Assembly (NCBI RefSeq): GCF_016482685.1
Contig: NZ_JACYHF010000013.1
Location: forward strand, 62,001 to 126,000
DNA length: 64,000 nt
Origin: Streptomyces sp. DSM 110735
GTDB lineage: Bacteria > Actinomycetota > Actinomycetes > Streptomycetales > Streptomycetaceae
Reading direction: 5' to 3'
The position numbers and the translations under genes are program-made. Shown in pieces: positions 38,647 through 47,642 of this stretch (position 1 is its first letter; every line of letters starts with the position of its first letter). A model generated the notes under the pieces. It saw nothing but the letters and a program-made list of their open reading frames with translations. It did no database searches and was not told where the DNA came from.

Positions 38647-40134
38647 TCAGGCGGTGGTCAGCCATTCCGGGCGCTGTGAGCCGCGGGGGACGAGGATCTG
38701 GCGGTAGGAGCCCGGGGTGTCCGACATCCGCACCTGGTCGGTGATGCCCTGGTAGTGGCCGAGGGGGGTCTCGGCGGTGAAGATCTCCGGGTCGGGGTAG
38801 GCGTGGAGCTCGCCGGTGCCCGCGATCTGCTTCGCGTAGTCCTGGTCGAAGATGCCCATGGACAGAATCCACAGGGCCACGCGGGAGAGCGAGACGTGGA
38901 CGCGGTAGCTGCCGCCGTCCACTGCGCGGCGACGCAGCGCCTCGGCGATCCCGGCCGTCATGAACCAGGACACCAGGTAGTCGTTGACCACGGTGATCGG
39001 CGGCAGGGCGGGCTTGTCGCCGTCGCCCTCCAGGTGCAGCAGACCCGTGAGGGCGCCCGCGGTCTGGTCGAAGCCGAGGTAGTCCTTCCACGGACCGGTC
39101 TTGCCGTTCAGCGAGACGGTGGCGTAGATCAGGCCGGGGCGGCGCTCGATCGCCTCCTCCTCCGACATACCGATGCGGTCCAGGAATCCCGGGCGGCGGT
39201 TGGCGTAGAAGACGTCGGCCTCGGACTGGCGCTGGTGGATGAGGGCCAGGCCCTCCTTGGTGTACGGGCTCACCGTGGCCGAACGGACACCCACGCTCGT
39301 CGTCAGATAGGTGACGTCGTGCTCCAGCTCGTAGGGGCGCCACAGGTTCAGCACGTCCGCGCCGTGCAGGGCCATGGCCCGGCCCGCGCCCGCGCCCGCG
39401 ATGATGTGGCCCATGCCGAGCGCGCGGACGCCGTCGAACGGGGCGATCGGGTCGGCGGGCAGCGGCTCGGGGTCGCTGTCGCCGACGCGGGTGATCTCCA
39501 CCAGCGGCAGCTTGGAGAGGACCTGCTGGTACTGCTGCTCCTCCAGGATCTCCCGGGGCGTGCGCACCATCGGCATCACACAGCCGGCCTCGGCACCGGC
39601 CTGCTCCAGCTCCCGGGCGTTCCACTTCGAGATCGCGGCTTCGACGTGCTCGGGCACCTCACCGACACCGAGCAGCCGCTGGGCGGCGACCCTGATGTTG
39701 GGATAGATGTTGAACGGCATCATCCAACGGCCGTCCGCGCTGCGGTAGAAGGAGTTGACGAACGCCTGGTTCTGCAGGGACGGGGTACCGCCGACGTAGC
39801 CGTTGAGGAGTTCCCACTTCTGCTCGTAGAAGGGGCACAGGCGGTGCGGGCCCTTGCGCAGGTCCATGTGGATGTCCTGGCCGCGACCGGTGCGGTCCTT
39901 CCACAGCGCGGCGATGGCCGCGGACTTGGCGACCAGGGAGATGCCGGAGGCGGCGCCGAGGCGCAGGGTGCTGGGTACGACCGGGTCGGCGCCCTCGAAG
40001 GTGATGTGGCCGCCGGTGTCGCCGGGCTTCAGACCGATGCCCGCGAGGACCTCGTTCGTCTCGGCGTGCACGTCGAACGCGTCGTCGGTCGCCGGCTTGT
40101 CGATTGCCTTCTTGATCTTGTCAGTGAGGTTCAT
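38647..40134 (-). CDS. CaiB/BaiF-family (class III) CoA-transferase, module 1
   Basis: The 495-residue protein has the rearranged two-part layout of one CoA-transferase subfamily. Residues 1-240 resemble the middle and end of CaiB (ALWKDRTGRGQDIHMDLRKG, then RTPREILEE). Residues about 245-495 begin with the usual CaiB start (FDGVRALGMGHIIAGAGAGR, then HGADVLNLWRP) and go on to GPWKDYLGFDQTAG. It should exchange CoA between an acyl-CoA and a free acid. The start ATG at 40134 follows AAAGAAG; a GTG six codons earlier is less likely. It is last of three genes (decarboxylase, dehydrogenase, transferase) divergent from a LysR gene, and is paralogous to the gene at 57262-58761. Confidence 0.86.
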   Translation of the reverse strand: MNLTDKIKKAIDKPATDDAFDVHAETNEVLAGIGLKPGDTGGHITFEGADPVVPSTLRLGAASGISLVAKSAAIAALWKDRTGRGQDIHMDLRKGPHRLCPFYEQKWELLNGYVGGTPSLQNQAFVNSFYRSADGRWMMPFNIYPNIRVAAQRLLGVGEVPEHVEAAISKWNARELEQAGAEAGCVMPMVRTPREILEEQQYQQVLSKLPLVEITRVGDSDPEPLPADPIAPFDGVRALGMGHIIAGAGAGRAMALHGADVLNLWRPYELEHDVTYLTTSVGVRSATVSPYTKEGLALIHQRQSEADVFYANRRPGFLDRIGMSEEEAIERRPGLIYATVSLNGKTGPWKDYLGFDQTAGALTGLLHLEGDGDKPALPPITVVNDYLVSWFMTAGIAEALRRRAVDGGSYRVHVSLSRVALWILSMGIFDQDYAKQIAGTGELHAYPDPEIFTAETPLGHYQGITDQVRMSDTPGSYRQILVPRGSQRPEWLTTA

Positions 40135-40174
40135 GACTTCTTTGCTTTTCACGTGTGTTTCGGTGGGGGGAAGG

Positions 40175-41149
40175 TCAGGCGCGGCTGTGCGCGTCCGGGG
40201 TCTCGCCCAGGGCGCGCATCAGCGCGATCTGGGCGCGGTCCCGCTCGGCGGCGAGCTCCTCGACCGTGCCGTTGCCGAAGGCCGCGTGGGCCTGCTCGGT
40301 GAGTAGGGCGACCGTGGCGTCGTCGAAGGACGGCGTGCCCAGGACCGGCCACAGCCCGGTCTCCATGGCGCGGCCGAGGTGCGTGATGAAGTGGGGCAGC
40401 CCCTCGGGACCGCCACCGAGGTGGAAGGTGCGGAAGGGACCCGCGACAGCCCAGCGCATACCGATGGAGGCGGTCACGATGTCGTCGAGCTCCTGCTCCG
40501 TGACGACGCCTTCGGCGACGAGGTGCACGCACTCGCGGAAGATCGCGGCTTGCAGACGGTTGGCGACGAAGCCCGGCACTTCCTTGCGCAGGACCTGGGG
40601 CTTCTTGCCGAGCGCGGCATAGAACGCGTCGGCCTGGCGGACGGTCTCCTCGGAGGTCTTCTCGCCCGGCACGATCTCCACCAGCGGCACCAGGTGCGGC
40701 GGGTTGAAGGGATGTCCCACGACGAGTCGCTCGGGCTGCCGCATCGCCTCGGCGATGGCCGAGGCCGGGATGCTGGAGGTCGAGGTGGCCAGCAGTGCGT
40801 GCGCGGGCGCCGCGTCCTCGATGGTCCGCCAGATCTGCTGCTTGAGCTCCAGCCGCTCGGGGCCGTTCTCCTGGACGATGTCGACGTCGGTGACGGCGGT
40901 CGCGAGGTCGGCCTCGAAGGACAGACCGTCGGCGAGGTTCTCGGTGGGGAGCCCGAGTTCCTCCAGAGCCGGGGTGATCTCCTCAAGGCCGGCGAGCACG
41001 AGGTCGGCGATGTCCTCGCGCGGGTCGTTGATGACCACGTCGATGCCACGGGCCAGGAAAAGACCGGCCCAGGAGATACCGATCACGCCACCGCCGATGA
41101 TCGCGGCACGCTTGTAGGAGTCCAGTACGGGCTCAGAAGTGGGGGGCAT
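40175..41149 (-). CDS. 3-hydroxyacyl-CoA/hydroxyacid dehydrogenase, module 1
   Basis: The 324-residue NAD-dependent dehydrogenase has the Rossmann motif AIIGGGVIGISWAGLFLARG, the catalytic region LLATSTSSIPASAIAEA and VVGHPFNPPHLVPLVEIVPG, and the C-terminal helical domain starting GFVANRLQAA. Family members of this size include 3-hydroxybutyryl-CoA, L-carnitine and L-gulonate dehydrogenases, and sequence alone does not separate them. It oxidises a 3-hydroxy group to a 3-oxo group. It sits between the acetoacetate-decarboxylase-like gene and the CoA-transferase, and the paralogue is at 56288-57178. Confidence 0.88.
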   Translation of the reverse strand: MPPTSEPVLDSYKRAAIIGGGVIGISWAGLFLARGIDVVINDPREDIADLVLAGLEEITPALEELGLPTENLADGLSFEADLATAVTDVDIVQENGPERLELKQQIWRTIEDAAPAHALLATSTSSIPASAIAEAMRQPERLVVGHPFNPPHLVPLVEIVPGEKTSEETVRQADAFYAALGKKPQVLRKEVPGFVANRLQAAIFRECVHLVAEGVVTEQELDDIVTASIGMRWAVAGPFRTFHLGGGPEGLPHFITHLGRAMETGLWPVLGTPSFDDATVALLTEQAHAAFGNGTVEELAAERDRAQIALMRALGETPDAHSRA

Positions 41150-41234
41150 GTTTCGAGCCTTTCTCGAAGATTGGGAGTGCGTACGAGTCGACGCGGATGC
41201 CTAGGGGGCGAGGGCTCCGCCGTCCGCTGCCGGC

Positions 41235-41972
41235 TCAGTCGGCGAGGTAGTCGTAGACCGGCTCGGCGGGGTTGAGGGTGAGGTCGGTGACGATGTGGCT
41301 GGCGCCCACGACCTCGAGGACGGGCAGGTCGGCGAGCGGGGCCATCGCGTGGGCGAAGAGCTCCAGACGTCCCGGCGCGGTGAAGGCGCTCTTCACGGTG
41401 ACGTCTTCGATCTGGGTGCGGACCAGGTCGCAGACGCGCAGGCTGCCGTCGTAGTTCGGGATCGTCTTGATCATGAAGGTCGGCGTACAGACCTCGGCCC
41501 GCGCCTCCTCCAGATCCATGGCGTGATGGTTGTAGCCCATGGTCGCGGTGGCCACGCGCAGGGTGCCGTAGTCGAGCGTGCCGACCAACGTGTCGGAGTC
41601 CACGTAGAGGGAGGGCGAGCCGGACTTCTTCGGGTACGCGCTGTACTCACGGCCGCTGGAGATGGCGGGCACGCTGTCCACGTACATGGCGAGGTTGAAC
41701 TCGCCCTTCTCGCCCTCGTGCTCGACGGCGATGAGCTGGCCGGCCTCGGTGTAGTCGCCCAGGCCCGTGGTGTCAGGCATGCGCATGACCTCGAAGCGGA
41801 CCACCGGGTCGGTGACGGTCAGCGGCTCCGGTACGAGCCGGCGCAGCACCTCGGGGTCGGTGCGGTAGTAGATGTTGAGGTACTCGCGGTTCGTGAAGCG
41901 GTACCGGGCCGGCGCGTAGGCGGGGGAGTCCACCGGAGTGGTGAAGAGCCGGGCGACGTCTTGCTTCTGCAT
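41235..41972 (-). CDS. Acetoacetate decarboxylase-family protein
   Basis: The 245-residue protein matches acetoacetate decarboxylase. The Schiff-base lysine lies in the family motif, here SAYPKKSGSP near residue 115, and the LVGTLDYGTLRVATATMGY block is conserved. It removes CO2 from a 3-oxo acid, which would be the product of the dehydrogenase gene downstream. The ATG at 41972 is preceded by GGAG at proper spacing. It is the promoter-proximal gene of the operon facing the LysR regulator. Confidence 0.9.
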   Translation of the reverse strand: MQKQDVARLFTTPVDSPAYAPARYRFTNREYLNIYYRTDPEVLRRLVPEPLTVTDPVVRFEVMRMPDTTGLGDYTEAGQLIAVEHEGEKGEFNLAMYVDSVPAISSGREYSAYPKKSGSPSLYVDSDTLVGTLDYGTLRVATATMGYNHHAMDLEEARAEVCTPTFMIKTIPNYDGSLRVCDLVRTQIEDVTVKSAFTAPGRLELFAHAMAPLADLPVLEVVGASHIVTDLTLNPAEPVYDYLAD

Positions 41973-42103
41973 GAGAGTCTCCAAAGAGACGGATCTGTCG
42001 GCAGAGCGGAAAAAGTAGCTCTACGTGATGGACAAATCGGTCTCTTGCGTATCAAATCTTCGACGCTGAGTGGGGCGTTGTTGTGTTGCGTAACGCCCAC
42101 GAC

Positions 42104-42162
42104 CCAGTGGACACTCATCGACGCACGTCTGTCCAATATACGATTGGCTCATGATCCATATG
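42104..42162. promoter_or_regulatory. LysR-gene control block, copy A
   Basis: This 59-bp block spans the lysR upstream region and start codon. It contains CCAAT-N5-ATTGG (42133-42147), a perfect 5-bp-arm dyad of LysR-box size. An ungapped copy with 46 of 59 identical bases lies at 58952-59010 upstream of the second CoA-transferase operon. Confidence 0.75.
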
Positions 42163-43074
42163 GTCGAGGATATCAATCTGACGAAGCGCCTGCTGGAGCA
42201 GTTCCTGGTGGTGGCCGACGAGAAGCATTTCGGGCGCGCCGCGGAACGCCTCGGCATCAGCCAGCCGCCGCTGAGCCAGTCGATCCAGCGACTGGAGCGC
42301 GGGTTGGGCGTCCAGTTGTTCGAGCGCGGCCCGGGCGGGGTCTCCCTGACCTTGGCGGGCGAGGCGTTCCGCGTCGACGCTCCGCGCCTCCTCGCCGCGC
42401 AGGCGGCGGCCATCGAGCGGGTGCGGCGCGTGGCCAGCGGCCTCGACGGCGACATCCGGATCGGCTACGTGACGATCCTGAGCCACCAGTACCTCCCGAA
42501 GCTCCTGAGGGTCGCCGCCGAGGAACTGCCGGGCCTGCGGATCCATCTCCATCAGGACTCGGCGGCGGCTCTCGCCGAACTCGTCCGTTCCGGGGAGCTC
42601 GACCTCGTCTTCCTCCGCGACCCCTCGAATCTCTCGACCGATCTCGTGAGCGAGACCTTCGCCACCGAACGCATCGCCGCCGCCGTGTCGGTCGATCATC
42701 CGCTGGCCGCAGCCGAGGAAATCGGTCTGAAAGACCTGCAGAACGAGGAGTTCGCTCTCCCCGACCCCCGGTCACTGCCCGCCCTGGCCCAGCAGGTTCA
42801 CCTCGCCTGTCACGAAGCGGGATTCCTGCCGCGTACCCGGGCCGTGTCCGACGACCTCAGCGGACTCATCAGCTACGTCGCATCAGGGCTGTGCGTCAGT
42901 CTCCTCCCCGAACTGCTGCGCGACTTCGCTGTCGCGGGAGTTTCCTTCGTGCCGTTGCGCGGAGATTCCGGGTATCTGGAAACCAAGATTGTTGCGGTGC
43001 GTCACCCGCAGGCCGACGCCGCCGTGCTGCGCCTTCTCGAAATGATCACACGTCGCACCGTCGTCGACAGTTGA
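42151..43074 (+). CDS. LysR-family transcriptional regulator
   Basis: The 307-residue protein has the LysR winged helix at its N terminus (FLVVADEKHFGRAAERLGIS, then PPLSQSIQRLERGLGVQLF) and a two-lobed effector domain (from IRIGYVTILSHQYLPKL onward). It is divergent from the decarboxylase/dehydrogenase/transferase operon, the standard position for its activator. ATG 42151 and ATG 42160 are both possible; neither has a good ribosome site, so the mRNA may be near-leaderless. The duplicated control block suggests that it also acts on the operon at 55-59 kb. Confidence 0.9.
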   Translation: MIHMVEDINLTKRLLEQFLVVADEKHFGRAAERLGISQPPLSQSIQRLERGLGVQLFERGPGGVSLTLAGEAFRVDAPRLLAAQAAAIERVRRVASGLDGDIRIGYVTILSHQYLPKLLRVAAEELPGLRIHLHQDSAAALAELVRSGELDLVFLRDPSNLSTDLVSETFATERIAAAVSVDHPLAAAEEIGLKDLQNEEFALPDPRSLPALAQQVHLACHEAGFLPRTRAVSDDLSGLISYVASGLCVSLLPELLRDFAVAGVSFVPLRGDSGYLETKIVAVRHPQADAAVLRLLEMITRRTVVDS

Positions 43075-43088
43075 TTCCGGGCTTCGGC

Positions 43089-44405
43089 TCAGGGGAGCGA
43101 CGTCAGCCATTCGACGGCGGTGAGGCTGGGCAGGAAGAAATACTCGCCGCCCCGGACGGTCACGAATCGCGGCAGGCCGGTGAGGCGGCGCCGGATCGGC
43201 TTGTCGGGAATGGTGTAGCTGTCACTCCCGTCGTGGTTACCGATGAGCGGGTCCTTCTCGGTTCCGAGCGCGGCGAAGTCGCCGTCGTTCATCCACACCT
43301 GCTGGATGAACTCGAACTGCCGGGAGAGGCTCGCGCCCATGAAGATGAAGATGATCCCCCGGTCCACTCCGTCGTCGTCGAGTACCCCGTCGGGAAGCGG
43401 CGGGCCGTATGCGGCGCCCCGCCGGACCAGTCGGTGCGTCTCCACCGCGACCACGCCGTCCTTGAGGCTGTCCCGGGGATTGGCGCGCCGGATGTGCGCC
43501 CCACGCGGTACGCGCTGTCCGTGAGGGTCGGTGTCGTAGTACGTGAAGTCGTCGTTGCGCGCCGGATCCGCCGCCAGCTCGGGGTCGTCGTGGTCCGGTG
43601 AAAGAGCGAGGGGGGCACCGCTTCGCCAGCGACCCACGATCTTCGCCGCGACCAGTTCCTCGTCCTCGGGCGACCGGGCGTGGTCGCGCAGATACCGGCG
43701 GAACCCTGCGACGTCGGAGTGGAATTGCCGGAACGCGACATAGGTCCCGTTCTTGCCGAGCTTTTCCGGCTGCGGGGCGGCGGGGAGCGCTCCGGACTCG
43801 TCCGGGTAGCCGAAGATGAACTCGCCGGGCCACACCGGATCGTGCCCTGGGAGCGGCTTGTCCGTGCTGCCGATGATGTGAGGACCGCCGATGCTGTCGC
43901 GGTACCCGAAATGCTCGCGACCTGTCTTCGGGACGCTGACCTCGATCTGGTAGAGCGTGCTCACCCCGGCAAGGCGTCGCGCGTTGCTCATCGGCTCCCG
44001 CAGATCGTCGGCCTTGGTCGAAAAGATGAGCACGCCGATATGCACGTCCCGGCTGCCCAGCGGTGTCTTCCAGTTCTTGGGATCGTTCGCCCCGGTGTCA
44101 CCGAGAACCGCCTGACGGGAGGCCATGCCGTCGCGGAATTCCGGGGAGAACGTGTCGAGGGAGTCCTCAGGAACTCCCAGCCGTTCGAGTCCGCTGTAGG
44201 TGAAGGCGATATTGAGAGTGAAGGGGCGAGGGGTCTCCCACTCCGCCGCATTCGTGATTTTGGGCAGAAGATCGCGCAGTGACTGCTTGGCCGCCTCGGG
44301 GTCATCGATCCGGTACAGCGCGTACACGCCGTGGTATTCATCCGGTCGATGGCGCAGTACGGTCCCTTGGATGTCGTCCAACTGCAATTCGGGGACTGCG
44401 TTCAT
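43089..44405 (-). CDS. DyP-type heme peroxidase
   Basis: The 438-residue protein is a dye-decolorizing peroxidase. The GxxDG distal motif appears as HFGYRDSIGG, keeping the catalytic Asp but with Ser for the second Gly. The proximal histidine is in PRGAHIRRANPRDS near residue 305, and the conserved arginine and heme-contact segments IIFIFMGASLSRQFEFI and FVTVRGGEYFFLPS follow. No Tat or Sec signal is present, so it is cytoplasmic or encapsulated, closest to the larger class-D/V-like forms by length. It overlaps the upstream 160-residue protein gene by 4 bp (ATGA), so the two are translationally coupled. Confidence 0.88.
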   Translation of the reverse strand: MNAVPELQLDDIQGTVLRHRPDEYHGVYALYRIDDPEAAKQSLRDLLPKITNAAEWETPRPFTLNIAFTYSGLERLGVPEDSLDTFSPEFRDGMASRQAVLGDTGANDPKNWKTPLGSRDVHIGVLIFSTKADDLREPMSNARRLAGVSTLYQIEVSVPKTGREHFGYRDSIGGPHIIGSTDKPLPGHDPVWPGEFIFGYPDESGALPAAPQPEKLGKNGTYVAFRQFHSDVAGFRRYLRDHARSPEDEELVAAKIVGRWRSGAPLALSPDHDDPELAADPARNDDFTYYDTDPHGQRVPRGAHIRRANPRDSLKDGVVAVETHRLVRRGAAYGPPLPDGVLDDDGVDRGIIFIFMGASLSRQFEFIQQVWMNDGDFAALGTEKDPLIGNHDGSDSYTIPDKPIRRRLTGLPRFVTVRGGEYFFLPSLTAVEWLTSLP

Positions 44406-44884
44406 TCCTGCACCGTGTCGAGGAGCCGACCGAATGCCTCGGAGGTCTTCAAGCTGCGCGTGATGTCGCGAGGGCTTGCGTCGGGATCAGGTCCTCCGTA
44501 CCAGACGCCTGCCTCCACCTGATACTTCGCGATGTACGGAAGCGCCTCGTCGGAATTCAGGCCGGGGAAGCCCTCGGCGACGTCGGTGAAGATGTAGTCG
44601 ATCCAGGGCTGGGCAAAGCGAATGACGTCCTGCACGTACGGCTTGAACTCGTCGCTGTAGGTGGCCGCGAACAGGATTTGCTGGTCGTTGTTGATCAAGC
44701 AGACACGCAGGTCGTGAACGGTTCCGAGGCGTCCTTCCCCATACGGCGCCTCGACTTGGGCCTTCTTGATCCGCTCCCGGAAAACCTTGGGTCCGTCGGG
44801 CTGACTCACCGGAGCGACCAATGCAATCCCCTCAGGGGCGAGAGTCCCAGTCCGTACCACGATACGTGCGGAAGGGGATCTCAC
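44402..44884 (-). CDS. DyP-coupled protein of unknown function
   Basis: The product (160 residues from GTG 44884; 152 from GTG 44860) is soluble with the segments GRLGTVHDLRVCLINNDQQILFAATYSDEF-like core (shown here as HDLRVCLI and ILFAATYSDEF), WIDYIFTDVAEGFPG and EAGVWYGGPDPDASPRD. I do not recognise a named family, although the sequence has the feel of a ferredoxin-like fold related to one half of a DyP protein. Its stop overlaps the DyP start by 4 bp, which argues for a stoichiometric partner. The start is uncertain because no ribosome site is visible. Confidence 0.72.
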   Translation of the reverse strand: MRSPSARIVVRTGTLAPEGIALVAPVSQPDGPKVFRERIKKAQVEAPYGEGRLGTVHDLRVCLINNDQQILFAATYSDEFKPYVQDVIRFAQPWIDYIFTDVAEGFPGLNSDEALPYIAKYQVEAGVWYGGPDPDASPRDITRSLKTSEAFGRLLDTVQE

Positions 44885-44989
44885 AACCGGACGGCCGGGT
44901 CAGGAACAGAAGACGCCCGCACTCGACGAGCCTGCCGCGGGGCAGGGACATAGCATCAGTCAGAAAGAGTTCCAGCAAGGGAGGTTGTC

Positions 44990-46032
44990 GTGTCGGACCA
45001 CCTGTCCAGCGTCCGTGCGCTGCGCGATCCGGTCATCGACCTCACCGACCTCTACTTCTTTCCCGCTCCCGACGCGCCGGGCCGGTTGACCGCAGTTCTG
45101 AACCTGTTTCCCGCGGCACAACCAGGAGCTGCTTTTTCCGACGCGGTCACCTATCGAATTCGCATGGCGCCCGCGACTGTCGGAGATGACGGTGTGATCC
45201 GGGCCGACGCGCAGGACGAAATCGTCTTCGACGTGACGTTCGACGATGTCGGGCCGAACGGTGATCGGTCTGCGGCGGGACCCCTTCTTCATGGACGTGG
45301 CAAAAGAGGTCCGCACGCGCGCCACCCGGCAGCTCGCGTTCACCGACCCCGGTGAGGACAGTGTCGCCGGGTTGAACGTCCTGAGCATCGTCCTGGAGTT
45401 TGACGCGGACGCGGTACTCGGTGCTGGACGCAGCCCCTCTGTGGGCTGCCGCGGCGGAGTCGCTCAGCCGTGGCACGCCGACAGCTCGCTTCGAACGCAT
45501 CGGACGGCCGGAAGCGAAGAACGTTCTCCTGTCGGTCAACGGAAACGACGACGTGAACAGGACCGTCGACTTGCGCGACCTCTACAACCTGGACGATCCC
45601 TTCGACGTCCCGCCGGAGTCCGCGGACGCCTACCGAAGCCGTCTCGACGCCAACCTCGCCATGTTCGATCGGCTCGACGACGCCATCGCGTGGCCTGTCG
45701 CGGACGGTGCGCACCACCCGCTCACCGAGGTGATCCTGCACGACCACCTGGTCCTCGACACCACGAAGCCCTTCAGCGAACGCGGCTACCTGGACATCGA
45801 GCGGGCCGCGCTCACGGGCCAGGAGCACGACACATGCGGTGGCCGCTGGCTCAACGACGACGTCATCGACACCCTGTACTCGGTGATCGTGGGGGGCTGG
45901 GACGGCACCCGGGTGCGCGACGGAGTGGACGCCGCCGTCGTCCCCGCCGCGCGGGATTTCCCCTATCTGGCCGAGCCCAATCCCCACCCGCACGTACCGA
46001 CGCTGGGAGCCCTGTTTGACGCCTCCGACTGA
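44990..46032 (+). pseudogene. DUF4331-family gene with deletion and frameshifts
   Basis: The gene starts at GTG 44990 behind GGGAGG. It reads as a DUF4331 protein in three successive frames: 44990 to about 45250 (DLTDLYFFPAPDAPGRLTAV, then DEIVFDVTFDDV), about 45250 to 45415 (GLRRDPFFMDVAKEVRTRA, then NVLSIVLEFDADAVLG), and about 45415 to 46032 (SVLDAAPLWAAAAESLSRG to the end). Between the first two parts about 40 residues expected in the family are missing, so the first junction is a deletion; the second is a simple frameshift. It is divergent from the DyP pair. The intact function is unknown. Confidence 0.8.
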
Positions 46033-46042
46033 TTGCGAAGCG

Positions 46043-46735
46043 ATGGAAGACCCGTGCCTGCCGCGGTGCACCTCCTCCACGATCGCCCTCGGGAATCTGG
46101 ACGCCCAGATCGCGGGGCTCGTCCAGCAATACGGGCAAGAGGCGTCGCCCGATACGGGGTCACGTCTCATCGACGGGCTGCTCGCGCGGCACGGCGTCAC
46201 AGCCGATGACCGCGACCTGAACGCCGCCCGTCGGCTCGCCGCGGAACTGGTCGAGCGTGCCTGCGACGACTCGACGAGCTGGATTGCCCGCGCTCGGGTC
46301 GACATCGCGACGCATCACCATGACGACGCCGGCCAAGCCCTGGCACGAGCCGTGCGACTGGGGGTGTCACCGGCAGCGGTGTCCGAGGAACACGCCGATC
46401 TTCTGGAAGCCCGCGGGCGGAATGCCGCCGCGCTGAGAATCCGCCTTGCAGAACGCACCGGCCACACCGAACCGCAGCAGATGGCCCGCACAGCGTGTCT
46501 GCACCTTCGTGCCGGGAACGAGGAACAGGCGCGAGAGCTTCTCGGGGAGGCTCTGCGGACTTACACGAGCCCGTCCCCGCTGCCGCTGGCCTCCATGCTG
46601 TTCAACTGGGGACACACACTTCAGCACCAGGGGCAGGACGAGCAGGCGGCGAAGGCGTACCGCACGGTGACCGCATACCTTCCTCCTCACGCTCGGGCAC
46701 GTCGCGCTCTGGCCGAGCTCGGTGCCCACCCGTGA
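46043..46735 (+). CDS. TPR-repeat protein
   Basis: The 230-residue product has several tetratricopeptide-like helix pairs, for example AALRIRLAERTGHTEPQQMA, then HLRAGNEEQARELLGEAL and LFNWGHTLQHQGQDEQAAKAY. It should be a protein-binding scaffold. The ATG at 46043 is used; the ORF begins with TTG 46016, which overlaps the end of the broken DUF4331 gene, so the two were probably coupled. It converges on the PAS-LuxR gene with a 20-bp gap. Confidence 0.75.
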   Translation: MEDPCLPRCTSSTIALGNLDAQIAGLVQQYGQEASPDTGSRLIDGLLARHGVTADDRDLNAARRLAAELVERACDDSTSWIARARVDIATHHHDDAGQALARAVRLGVSPAAVSEEHADLLEARGRNAAALRIRLAERTGHTEPQQMARTACLHLRAGNEEQARELLGEALRTYTSPSPLPLASMLFNWGHTLQHQGQDEQAAKAYRTVTAYLPPHARARRALAELGAHP

Positions 46736-46755
46736 CGGCTGTGCCGCCTCCGTGA

Positions 46756-47439
46756 TCACTCGCTGCCGGAAACGGCCGGTGGCCAGGCGGCCGGGTCGAG
46801 TACGCCGGTGACGTAGGCGCGGGCCACCAGCGCCGCCTTGCCCCGCACGCCCCAGCGCTGGGACAGTTGGGTCAGGTGGTAGTTGACTCCGTCCGCGGTC
46901 AGGCCGACCGCCTTGGCGATCCGGGCGGTCGTGTCGCCGACCGCCGCCAGGGCGAGGATCCGCGCCTCGATCTCGTTGACCAGCGGCTCCTTTTCTGCGG
47001 CGCCGCCGCTCGGGCGCTCGCCCCCGATCCGCAGCAGCAGCATCAGCGCCGGTGCGGCTTCCGGAGTGTCGCTGACCGGGTCCACGTCGATCTCGCCGTA
47101 CCGCTCCGTGCCGTCCGGGGTCGACCACGTCACCTCCACCGGATAGCGCGACCTGCGGCGCAGCCGGACCGCTTCCGCGATCGGATGGAGCCGCGTGGGG
47201 GTGCGGGGATGGAAGAAGTCCAGAGCGTTGCGTCCCTGCAACTGGCCCGACAGCATGCCCCATTCCGCCGCCATCGCCGGGTTCGCCACGATGATCACAC
47301 CCTGGGGGTCGCAGAGCGCGACCGGGAGCGGCAGATGGTCCAGGAGAAGCATGACGCGATTACGCCAGGTGATCGCCTGCCGATGCCATTCCCGCGAGGC
47401 CGGAGAATCGTCCGGCGGTCCGCTCGCTCCGAGGTCCAT
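46756..47439 (-). CDS. PAS domain LuxR-type transcriptional regulator
   Basis: The 227-residue protein has one PAS domain (about 35-140; LPLPVALCDPQGVIIVANPAM) and a C-terminal LuxR helix-turn-helix (EIEARILALAAVGDTTARIA, then GLTADGVNYHLTQLSQRWGV). PAS may sense a small ligand, redox state or flavin/heme. The ATG at 47439 is fixed by AAGGAG five bases upstream. It is divergent from the P450 operon, which it most likely controls. Confidence 0.88.
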   Translation of the reverse strand: MDLGASGPPDDSPASREWHRQAITWRNRVMLLLDHLPLPVALCDPQGVIIVANPAMAAEWGMLSGQLQGRNALDFFHPRTPTRLHPIAEAVRLRRRSRYPVEVTWSTPDGTERYGEIDVDPVSDTPEAAPALMLLLRIGGERPSGGAAEKEPLVNEIEARILALAAVGDTTARIAKAVGLTADGVNYHLTQLSQRWGVRGKAALVARAYVTGVLDPAAWPPAVSGSE

Positions 47440-47642
47440 CCGGGCTCCTTGGACGTGCTTCCTCCACGGCGCTGCGCATCCCGTCCGCCTTCGCAAGCCC
47501 GACACGGGGCAGCGCACTACACAATTATTGAGGATTTCGCGGACTCGTGGTGCTGGAGGTGGGCGACCTTTGAAGGGACTGCCGGAATCGCCCTCGTGAA
47601 CGGTCCCGGTCTCTCCCGACCCACGGAAGGTGGTTCGCCTCC

